Origin: Candidatus Omnitrophota bacterium | GTDB lineage: Bacteria; Omnitrophota; Gorgyraeia; B26-G9 | Direction: 5' to 3' | DNA length: 12,711 nt | Assembly (NCBI GenBank): GCA_022013205.1 | Contig: JAKLQT010000119.1 | Coordinates: forward strand, 1-12,711 | Part shown: positions 1 to 6,525 of the stretch, in pieces | How positions within the stretch are numbered: the stretch's first letter is position 1 | How the letters are laid out: each line of letters starts with the position of its first letter | Translations under genes and position numbers: made by a program | Notes under the pieces: model-generated | What the model saw: only the letters and a program-made list of their open reading frames with translations | Database searches by the model: none | What the model was told of the DNA's origin: nothing

Positions 1-1233
1 ATACATCTTGGTTTATTATTTCTTATCCCCCTGTTCCCTTTACAAAATGTTATGGAGAGATTCCATCAATTTCCTTTTGGGAAGGATTTTAATGACATTT
101 TGCTTATTGCCATGGTTTTGGGTTGGCTGTTTAAATCTCTATCAAAAGGGGAAAGAAAATTTGAAATAACTCCGTTCAATAAGATATTGTTCATAATGTT
201 AATTTATACGTATTTTTCATTGTGGAAAGGCTCTTTTTATTTAGGTCTTCCGGCGCCGCTTAGTGCTAGTGATATACGGGTTCAGACGTGGAAGAATTAT
301 ATGATTTTCCCGTTGCTTTTTTTTATTACTGCAAATAACATAAAAAATCTAAAACAGATAAAATGGCTTGTAGGTGCGATGGTTTTATCCATGTTCATTA
401 TGGATTATTATACGGGGAACCAGATAAAATGGATGCCGGGATTAATTTCAAGAACAAAAATTCATGGGACATTTGTCTGGCTTGGCCCAAACGAAGTGGC
501 TTCATTTTATGCTGCATACTCGTTTGTCATTCTAGGGATTCTTTTTTTTGATACCAACAAAATCCGTCGTCTATTTTTTTCTATTACTATATGCTTAAAT
601 ATGTATTGTATGTTATTTTTGTATTCCCGGGGAGCATATTTAGGGACTTTCGTTGGGGCGGTATTAATAAGTTTTATTAAAAATAAAAAATTCCTGATTT
701 TATTGATTATGGTTGCCATGTTCTGGCAAGTTATATTACCGAGTACAGTGATAGACCGAATTAATGAAACAAAGACAGAAGAGGGCACGTTTGATAATTC
801 TATTGAGAATAGATTGACAATGTGGGAACAGAGCATTAAACTTTTTAACGAAAACCCAATATTTGGGGTAGGGTTCAATGTTATCCCATTTCTTGGACTT
901 AGGCTTGGAGATACTCACAACGTATATGTTAAAATCTTAACTGAACAAGGGCTGGTAGGGGTAATAATTTTTGTGTGTTTCCTGATATTAGCAATAAAAG
1001 AAGGTTGGAAGTTGTACGGAAAAGCCGATGATAATTTTTTGAAAGGATTAGGATTGGGATTTGTTGCTTGTTCCCTTTCATTAATAATAACTAATTTTTT
1101 TGGAGATCGATGGACTTATCTTCAGGTCGGAACATATTTTTGGGTATTTTTGGGATTGGTAGTTAGGGGAAACTTAATTACTCAAGAAGAAAAGGTTTTA
1201 ACAAATAGCTCTCAAACGACAAAGAGATTATAA
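1..1233 (+). CDS. O-antigen ligase/polymerase family membrane protein (5' partial)
   Basis: Wzy/WaaL-type integral membrane protein that would polymerise or ligate lipid-linked glycan repeat units at the periplasmic face of the inner membrane. The frame is open from base 1 with no stop, and the 17 codons before the first ATG (position 52) read as hydrophobic membrane sequence, so the true start is probably upstream of the window; an ATG52 start would cut into a membrane helix. About ten to twelve hydrophobic segments are visible. The Wzy_C region shows the usual layout: an SRGAYLG motif, then a large loop with LTMWEQSIKLF, NPIFGVGF and GDTHNVYVKILTEQGLVG. The His of THN (bases 916-918) is the family's conserved loop histidine. 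The next gene starts 9 bases downstream. Whether it acts as ligase or polymerase cannot be told from sequence; the polysaccharide operon favours polymerase. Confidence 0.88.
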   Translation: MHLGLLFLIPLFPLQNVMERFHQFPFGKDFNDILLIAMVLGWLFKSLSKGERKFEITPFNKILFIMLIYTYFSLWKGSFYLGLPAPLSASDIRVQTWKNYMIFPLLFFITANNIKNLKQIKWLVGAMVLSMFIMDYYTGNQIKWMPGLISRTKIHGTFVWLGPNEVASFYAAYSFVILGILFFDTNKIRRLFFSITICLNMYCMLFLYSRGAYLGTFVGAVLISFIKNKKFLILLIMVAMFWQVILPSTVIDRINETKTEEGTFDNSIENRLTMWEQSIKLFNENPIFGVGFNVIPFLGLRLGDTHNVYVKILTEQGLVGVIIFVCFLILAIKEGWKLYGKADDNFLKGLGLGFVACSLSLIITNFFGDRWTYLQVGTYFWVFLGLVVRGNLITQEEKVLTNSSQTTKRL

Positions 1234-1242
1234 ATATACATA

Positions 1243-2391
1243 ATGAAAATACTTCATCTTGTTAGTAGCTTAGGTTTTTTTGGCGCGGAGAATGTTGTGC
1301 TTACTCTTGCAAAAGAACAAATGCGGCAGGGCTTACAGATTTGTATTGGAATATTTCATAACATAAAAGCTCCTCATCTTGAAGTCGTTGAAGAAGCTAA
1401 GAAATATAAAATACCTTTTGAGAATTTCTCTTGCAGGGGGAGATTCGATATGAAAACTGTTTTAGCTATTAGAAAGTTCATACAACAAAAAGAGATATCG
1501 ATTGTTCATTCGCATAATTATAAGTCGAATTTTTATGCGTTGGTAAGTGCTATCGGAATAGATGTGAAGAAAATAACGACGTGTCATAACTGGACCACCA
1601 ATAAATTAAAAATGAATTTATATAAAAACTTAGATAAATTGTTTATGAGAAAATTTGATAAGGTAATAGCTGTTTCGGATGTTTTGAAGGATGAAATTGT
1701 GCGCAGTGGAATACCGAGTAAAAAGGTTAGTGTGATTTATAATGGGGTAGATGTTGAGAAGCTACAGGTTGCATGTCGCAAGCTTCAGGACGAAAATTAT
1801 GGAAAAAAACTTAGAAAGCAGTTGGGTATAAAAGAAGATGAGAAGGTGATTGGGACGGTAGGGAGATTAACGGAAGAGAAGGGACATGTTTATTTATTGA
1901 GGGCGTTTAAGGAGGTTGTTTCGGAATTGCCTGATACCAAATTATTGATTGTGGGGGACGGACCATTAAAAGAAAGCTTAAAGCTCAAAGTTCAAAGTTT
2001 AAAGTTAGAAAAAAACGTAATATTTACGGGGATAAGGAAAGATGTTCCAGCATTATTGAGTATTATGGATATTTTTGTCTTGCCGTCACTTGATGAAGGT
2101 TTACCGATGGCAATACTTGAAGCAATGGCAGCTAAAATACCGGTGATTGCTACAAAAGTTGGCGCTATCCCGCGGGTTATTGAGAATAGGGAAAATGGAA
2201 TATTAGTAAGTGCATGCAGTGTGCAGGAACTAACTGACGCGCTGCAAACAGTGCTGCGTGGTGACGAACTGGCAAAGCAGATGTCAGACGATGGGTATCA
2301 CAAGGTTGCTGAGGAATTTTCTTCGGAGAAAATGGCGGAAAAATATTGTGATTTATATGAGGGCTTGTTAGCGGATAAGAATAGCGATTAG
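1243..2391 (+). CDS. GT4 family glycosyltransferase
   Basis: Cytoplasmic, retaining GT-B glycosyltransferase that would add one sugar from a nucleotide-sugar donor during repeat-unit assembly. The N-terminal Rossmann domain opens with MKILHLVSSLGFFGAENVVL, matching the glycine-rich GAE start of the family. The C-terminal donor domain has VGRLTEEKG (about residue 206), LLIVGDGPL and the EX7E donor motif E285-E293 (EGLPMAILEAMA), followed by VIENRENGILV. The length of 382 residues is normal. The start is the only good ATG, 9 bases after the previous stop. The linker after GDGP is encoded by a 7-nt tandem array (1972-2006), giving a repeated SLKL motif, and the last codons run into a second heptamer repeat. 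Donor and acceptor sugars cannot be read from sequence. Confidence 0.93.
   Translation: MKILHLVSSLGFFGAENVVLTLAKEQMRQGLQICIGIFHNIKAPHLEVVEEAKKYKIPFENFSCRGRFDMKTVLAIRKFIQQKEISIVHSHNYKSNFYALVSAIGIDVKKITTCHNWTTNKLKMNLYKNLDKLFMRKFDKVIAVSDVLKDEIVRSGIPSKKVSVIYNGVDVEKLQVACRKLQDENYGKKLRKQLGIKEDEKVIGTVGRLTEEKGHVYLLRAFKEVVSELPDTKLLIVGDGPLKESLKLKVQSLKLEKNVIFTGIRKDVPALLSIMDIFVLPSLDEGLPMAILEAMAAKIPVIATKVGAIPRVIENRENGILVSACSVQELTDALQTVLRGDELAKQMSDDGYHKVAEEFSSEKMAEKYCDLYEGLLADKNSD
1972..2006. repeat. Five-unit 7-nt tandem array inside the GT4 gene
   Basis: Five consecutive heptamers: GAAAGCT, TAAAGCT, CAAAGTT, CAAAGTT, TAAAGTT. Because three units equal seven codons, the protein shows a seven-residue periodicity (SLKLKVQ then SLKLEKN). 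The surrounding alignment length looks normal for GT4, so the array sits in a tolerant surface helix. Gain or loss of one unit would shift the frame. Confidence 0.8.
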
Positions 2392-2398
2392 CGATTAG
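2382..2398. repeat. 7-nt tandem repeat across a stop codon
   Basis: TAGCGAT occurs twice in tandem followed by a further TAG. The stop codon of the first GT4 gene (2389-2391) is the start of the second unit. Losing or adding a unit leaves an in-frame TAG, so the stop is buffered against repeat slippage. Confidence 0.7.
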
Positions 2399-2414
2399 AA
2401 GAACGGTAGGCGTT

Positions 2415-3524
2415 ATGAGTCGTAAATTAAAAATAATAATGGTTGAAATTGCGGGAAGGGGTGGAATTTGCCACTACGCGTACAACTTATCTTTGGAGCT
2501 TGGACAATCCACGCAAATAATGCTTGTGACCGGCAAGGATTACGAATTGAAGGATAAAAAGCGTAATTTTGAACTTGTAGAGATGTTTAATCGCCTAAAA
2601 ACCAACCCATTTATCCTGTTTGAATTAACACGTATTTTTAAAGATAAGGAAGTGGATATTGTTCACTTCCAAGCAAGCCAATATCCGGTTTTTGTGTTAT
2701 TATTGGCCTGCTTAGGGAAAGCAGCAGGGAAGAAGATCGTGATTACCGCCCATAATGTTGTTTCGCATGAAAACAAAATATGGGAGCAATGGATTTACCG
2801 GAAGCTTTATGAAATGGCCTCAGGGATCATCGTACATGCGCGTGCGAACAAGGAAGAATTATTAAAAATGTTCCGGGTTGATGAAGTAAAAATCAGCGTT
2901 ATACCTCACGGGAACTATATGTTTTTTTCAAGCACGGATAAAAACACATTGGTGGACACGGATGAAAATTCAATATTGTTTTTTGGATATATACGAGAAT
3001 ATAAGGGGCTGATACATCTTATTAGAGCGTTAAAAATAGTCACTGATAAAATCGCAAAGGCAAAACTGCTTATTGTGGGCAGGCCTGTTGAAAATTTTCA
3101 AAAATACCGGGATGAGATAGAAAAACTACAACTAAAAAACAATGTGGAGTTAAGGTTGGATTATGTTCCTTTTGAAGAGGTAAAAGACTATTTTTCAAGA
3201 GCCGCTGTGGTTGCTTTGCCTTATGAGAAAATATATCAAAGCGGGGTATTACAGCTGGCTTATGGCTTTGGGAAGCCGGTTGTCGTGACGGATACCGGCG
3301 GGCTTCCGGAAGCGGTTGAACACGGGGAAAACGGTTTTATCGTGCCGGTTGGCGATATCGAGGCATTGGCAAAGGCGCTGATAAATGTACTGTTGAATGT
3401 TGAATTGAAAGAAAAGATGGGGAAACGTTCTCTTGAATTGGCAGAGACGAAATTCAGCTGGAGCCACGCGGCAGGCTTAACAAAGAATTTATACGATTCT
3501 TTAACAACCCTGAATAAACAATGA
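2415..3524 (+). CDS. GT4-like glycosyltransferase, variant donor motif
   Basis: Second GT-B glycosyltransferase of the operon (369 residues). The N-terminal domain starts KIIMVEIAGRGGICHYAYNL, with a GG-rich loop at the usual acceptor/phosphate position, and contains DIVHFQASQYP and KIVITAHNVV. The C-terminal domain has ILFFGYIREYKGL, KLLIVGRP, and VVALPYEKIYQSGVLQLAYGFGKPVVVTDTGGLPE before HGENGFIVP. The canonical EX7E spacing is absent: SGVLQLA occupies the position of the second Glu. I recall this SGVL pattern from some GT4 subfamilies, so it may be a functional variant rather than a loss. The ATG at 2415 lies 23 bases after the previous stop with only a weak GGTAGG upstream. The stop overlaps the next ATG (ATGA). 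Confidence 0.88.
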   Translation: MSRKLKIIMVEIAGRGGICHYAYNLSLELGQSTQIMLVTGKDYELKDKKRNFELVEMFNRLKTNPFILFELTRIFKDKEVDIVHFQASQYPVFVLLLACLGKAAGKKIVITAHNVVSHENKIWEQWIYRKLYEMASGIIVHARANKEELLKMFRVDEVKISVIPHGNYMFFSSTDKNTLVDTDENSILFFGYIREYKGLIHLIRALKIVTDKIAKAKLLIVGRPVENFQKYRDEIEKLQLKNNVELRLDYVPFEEVKDYFSRAAVVALPYEKIYQSGVLQLAYGFGKPVVVTDTGGLPEAVEHGENGFIVPVGDIEALAKALINVLLNVELKEKMGKRSLELAETKFSWSHAAGLTKNLYDSLTTLNKQ

Positions 3525-4294
3525 AATTGTACATTCTGATGTATCATAAAATTACGGAGCCGGGCGGAGAGTCAAACATCTATTCCGTAAATAAGGAACA
3601 ATTTAAAGCGCAGATGCGCTGGTTAAAAGGTAATAATTTTTATTGCGTCACGACAAAAGAGATTACCGGTATTAAGGAAAAAGCTCGTGATGAAAGAGCG
3701 GCCATGGTTACCTTTGATGACGGATACGCGGATAACTATTTTAACGCTATGCCGATATTGCAGGAATTTGGAATAAAGGCGACATTTTTTCTCACTACCG
3801 GTTGGATTGGCAGGGAAGCGATGATGACATGGGAACAATTGCGCCGGATGAATAGAGAAGGCATGGCCATAGAAAGCCACGCCTGTTCTCATCGGTTTTT
3901 GACGGATTTAAATGAAGAGGATATTAAACGCGAATTACGGGATTCAAAAGAAGTTATTGAAAATGAAATCGGCAATAGTTGCAGGTATATTTCGTGCCCC
4001 GGAGGAAGGATTAATAAAAAAATAATAGGCATTGCTAAAGAGATGGGATTTAAAGGAATTTTTGGCTCTATGCCGGGACTAAATGAAAGCAATCTTTTGG
4101 GAAATAACTTTGTTGTTTATAAACGCATACCTCTGACTAAAAACTACACATTAAACAATTTTAAAAAAATATTCGGTAAATCGGACAAGGGTTTTATGAT
4201 AGAGAGGCTGGGCTATCAGCTAAAAAATCTGCTAAAGGTTTTGCTGGGGGATGAGATTTATCAGCAGGCATGGAAGAGATTGATAAATAAGTAA
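3521..4294 (+). CDS. Polysaccharide deacetylase (NodB homology)
   Basis: Carbohydrate esterase 4 type metal-dependent deacetylase that would remove N- or O-acetyl groups from glycan sugars. Motifs: MYHKI near the N terminus, TFDDGYADN (D66 as likely base, D67 as metal ligand), KATFFLTTGWIG, ESHACSH (metal ligands H120 and H124; Ala121 stands where Ser or Thr is usual), and CPGGR around residues 159-163, equivalent to the R/PGG motif. The 257 residues cover essentially the catalytic domain. No signal peptide is evident, so a cytoplasmic or unusual location is possible. It overlaps the upstream GT4 gene by 4 bases (ATGA) and the following gene by one (TAATG), implying translational coupling. 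Deacetylases are common in exopolysaccharide loci that carry EpsI. Confidence 0.93.
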   Translation: MKLYILMYHKITEPGGESNIYSVNKEQFKAQMRWLKGNNFYCVTTKEITGIKEKARDERAAMVTFDDGYADNYFNAMPILQEFGIKATFFLTTGWIGREAMMTWEQLRRMNREGMAIESHACSHRFLTDLNEEDIKRELRDSKEVIENEIGNSCRYISCPGGRINKKIIGIAKEMGFKGIFGSMPGLNESNLLGNNFVVYKRIPLTKNYTLNNFKKIFGKSDKGFMIERLGYQLKNLLKVLLGDEIYQQAWKRLINK

Positions 4295-5424
4295 TGAAGG
4301 AATTATTTTTTATTTCAATATTTTTGATTATATATGTATATTTCGCGTATCCGGTATTGCTTATGGCTTTGTCGTTATTTAAATCTAAGAAAAACGATAT
4401 TTCCGGTATTGAACCGCTAGTATCAATAATAATTACAGCCTTTAACGAAGAAAAACATATACGGGAAAAGATAACGCGCTCATTGTCGCTTGATTATCCC
4501 GGGGAAAAATTAGAAATTATTGTTGCCTCTGACGGCTCTACCGACAAAACCGATAGCATAGTAAAGGAGTTTGAGCCAAAAGGCGTAAAGCTTATAAGAG
4601 TTGAAGGAAGATTAGGGAAAACAGAAACTCAAAATCAGGCCGTAAAGATTGCTGCGGGCGAAATTATTATTTTTACTGACGCGACGACATGGTATAATAA
4701 AGACGTTATCGGGAAATTAGTAAGGAATTTTGCCGGCGAAACAGTAGGATGCGCGGGAGGGGAGTTGTCTTATGTTAATCCAGAGTATAAAATAACCGGC
4801 GAGGGCGGAGGCTTGTACTGGAAATATGAGCGTATGCTCAAATCGCTGGAAAGCAAAGTAAGTTCGCTTATCGGAGTGAGCGGCTGCTTATACGCGTTAA
4901 GAAAAAAATTGTATTCACCGATCGATTCCGAACAGATCAGTGATTTTGTCATCGCCCAGCAGATAGTTGAAAAAGGATACCGGGTTGTCTATGAACCCCA
5001 GGCGAAATCTTTTGAATTGGTTTCCGAAAAAAACAAGGATGAATTTAAGATGAGAATCCGGGTCGCGCTGCGTTCATTGCATGGGATTTGGCACATGAGA
5101 AGGATGCTGAACCCTTTTAAACACGGGCTGTACACGGTACAGATTATTTCACATAAGATACTACGATACGCGGCCCCGGTACTTTTAATCGTATTATTTC
5201 TAACCAACATATTTTTGCTTAAGGATTTTTTCTTTTTAATTTTCTTTTTATTGCAATGCTTATTTTACGCGGCGGCGCTTTTTGGGTTTTATTTTCCACA
5301 GCTTGCTCAGCGGTTAAAATTATATGTGCCTTACTATTTTTGCCTGGTCAATTTTGCCGCGCTTATCGCCTTGGGCAAATTCATTACCGGGAAAAAACAA
5401 GTTACATGGGAGCCAATCAGATAA
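4294..5424 (+). CDS. Membrane GT2 family glycosyltransferase
   Basis: Processive-type GT2 (GT-A fold) enzyme of the hyaluronan/PNAG-synthase-like group. One N-terminal membrane helix (about residues 3-27) precedes the catalytic domain: VSIIITAFNEEKHI, ASDGSTDKT with D80 binding the nucleotide, TDATT with D129 at the DxD-equivalent metal site, and SDFVIAQQIVEKGYRVVYEP with D217 as the likely general base. RIRVALRSLHGIW (residues 254-266) fills the position of the QxxRW motif. About three hydrophobic helices follow from residue 290 to about 365. The ATG overlaps the deacetylase stop by one base. This is the last gene of the run; nothing coding follows for 474 bases. Substrate unknown. A weak hairpin (TATCG/CGATA at 5437-5452) follows but has no T-run. 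Confidence 0.93.
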   Translation: MKELFFISIFLIIYVYFAYPVLLMALSLFKSKKNDISGIEPLVSIIITAFNEEKHIREKITRSLSLDYPGEKLEIIVASDGSTDKTDSIVKEFEPKGVKLIRVEGRLGKTETQNQAVKIAAGEIIIFTDATTWYNKDVIGKLVRNFAGETVGCAGGELSYVNPEYKITGEGGGLYWKYERMLKSLESKVSSLIGVSGCLYALRKKLYSPIDSEQISDFVIAQQIVEKGYRVVYEPQAKSFELVSEKNKDEFKMRIRVALRSLHGIWHMRRMLNPFKHGLYTVQIISHKILRYAAPVLLIVLFLTNIFLLKDFFFLIFFLLQCLFYAAALFGFYFPQLAQRLKLYVPYYFCLVNFAALIALGKFITGKKQVTWEPIR

Positions 5425-5468
5425 AACGGAAGAAGTTATCGGTTGCGCGATAGAGGTTCAATAATAAT

Positions 5469-5707
5469 TAACCGCGGATGAACGCAGATGAACGCGGATA
5501 GATTCGCAGCTCATAGTTCTTGTGCGTACGCGGTGATATGCTCAGGCCGCTAAAGCGGCTGTGATTTTATTCAATGCTGAATCAAAAGAAAAATGAATTT
5601 TTCTTATTGAGTTCACATTAAATAAAATGTGTTTTCAAAAAAACACACTGAGCATATACGTTCTGGAAAGGATATTTGTATTAAACAGCGTTAATCGGCG
5701 TTTATCC
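5469..5707. repeat. Intergenic element with imperfect inverted arms
   Basis: The left arm carries a 10-nt tandem unit (CGCGGATGAA, CGCAGATGAA, CGCGGATAGA at 5473-5502). The right arm at 5686-5707 is the imperfect reverse complement of 5476-5497, matching at 18 of 22 positions. Arms of this type (GATGAACGC or GATGAACAC tandem units) recur between genes in many uncultivated bacteria, as I recall. The interior encodes nothing I recognise and holds the foldback at 5536-5657. It looks like a MITE-like, non-autonomous element that has separated the glycosyltransferase operon from epsI. Confidence 0.65.
5536..5657. other. Foldback: 10-bp stem enclosing four hairpins
   Basis: A perfect 10-bp stem (ATATGCTCAG 5536-5545 with CTGAGCATAT 5648-5657) closes a region with four successive hairpins. 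H1 is GCCGC-TAAA-GCGGC at 5546-5559, starting on the base after the stem. H2 is 5565-5587, nine pairs with one bulged C. H3 is 5586-5605, nine pairs with a GA turn, sharing its first bases with the end of H2. H4 is TGTGTTTT-caaa-AAAACACA at 5628-5647, ending on the base before the closing stem; CACATT/AATGTG (5614-5631) is an alternative to H4. It could be a structured RNA, a foldback DNA element or a protein-binding site. H2 to H4 are AT-rich and individually weak; the closing stem and H1 carry most of the weight. Confidence 0.55.
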
Positions 5708-5898
5708 CCTTCTCTGAACACTGTAAAGGAGCGGGACGTCGCCCTGAAGGACTCCAGCGAGCGAATGATTTGTATGAGCGGGCGGTGAATTTAGTTGATG
5801 ATAGTTATGAGCGCCTGCCCGCCGTGCGGTTTGGCCGGGGCGGGGAATAAAATTCCTGGTAACCTGACAATACGACAAATTAAAATCGGATTGAAATT
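5708..5898. other. GC-rich leader upstream of epsI, no gene seen
   Basis: No plausible ORF. It contains a TCCAGCGAGCGA motif at 5753-5764 that recurs inverted at 8732-8742, a GCGGGC-rich stretch near 5778, and an imperfect GC-rich hairpin (CTGCCCGCC against the CCGGGGCGGG side, about 5814-5846). Base composition is clearly more GC-rich than the flanking genes. I do not see a convincing -35/-10 pair or a strong Shine-Dalgarno before the epsI ATG. Confidence 0.5.
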
Positions 5899-6525
5899 AT
5901 GAAAAACAATGACAAAAGATATTTGACGATTGTGTTTTTGCTGGTAATAGTTTTTTGTTTTATCTTAACGCATAAACACTTATATAATTTCGCGAAAATT
6001 AATGTTGACATTAACAAGATTCCCCTTACAATAGGTAGTTGGCAAGGGAAGGGTATAAGTCTCTCCGATGATATCTTTAAGATACTGGAAACGGAAGATG
6101 TTTTAGTGCGCGAATATTCAAACAATTCTGAGAGAGTAAGTCTTTCCATCGTATATTATGAGGATAGTAAACTTGGTTTTCACCGGCCGGAAGCATGTTT
6201 TGTCGGGCAGGGATCAACAGTCCTGCAAAGAGGTATTGAAAGGGTAGATGTGGGTGGGAAATCTATCGAAACGAATAAAATTATTGTCGGCGGCAACTCC
6301 GGACAAAAAATAATTTTATATTTTTTTCAAACCGGTAATTTTATGACCGCCGGCTATCCAAAATTTCGCTGGCAGTTGATATTAAACCGGCTGAAAGCTA
6401 AGAAAAATGGCGCGGCAATGATACAAATTTCGTCACCGGTCATTGCTACTCCTGAAAAGACTTTGGCGAATGTAAAACAATTTGCTGAAAAAATAATGCC
6501 TCTTTTGCCGAAGTATCTACAATGA
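5899..6525 (+). CDS. epsI: EpsI family exosortase-associated protein
   Basis: Member of the EpsI/DUF3485 family, which accompanies or is fused to exosortases in loci for exopolysaccharide and C-terminally sorted surface proteins; its biochemical role is unsettled. It has a short N-terminal anchor (about residues 8-25) followed by a periplasmic domain. Recognisable features are IPLTIGSWQGKGISL, LVREYSN, VSLSIVYYE, and the signature HRPEACFVGQG with H95 and C100 (the family's HxPxxC motif). LYFFQTGNFMTAGYPKFRWQLILNRL comes next in the usual order. The 208-residue length is typical. Its stop overlaps the next ATG (ATGA), coupling it to the exported protein. No exosortase gene lies in the window. 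A 474-base gap separates it from the glycosyltransferases, and no good Shine-Dalgarno precedes the ATG. Confidence 0.88.
   Translation: MKNNDKRYLTIVFLLVIVFCFILTHKHLYNFAKINVDINKIPLTIGSWQGKGISLSDDIFKILETEDVLVREYSNNSERVSLSIVYYEDSKLGFHRPEACFVGQGSTVLQRGIERVDVGGKSIETNKIIVGGNSGQKIILYFFQTGNFMTAGYPKFRWQLILNRLKAKKNGAAMIQISSPVIATPEKTLANVKQFAEKIMPLLPKYLQ

Noticed and set aside
5536..5657. tRNA or tmRNA-like cloverleaf
   Set aside because: The closing stem is 10 bp, there is no T-loop GTTCRA motif, no anticodon-arm geometry and no CCA end, so it is not a tRNA.
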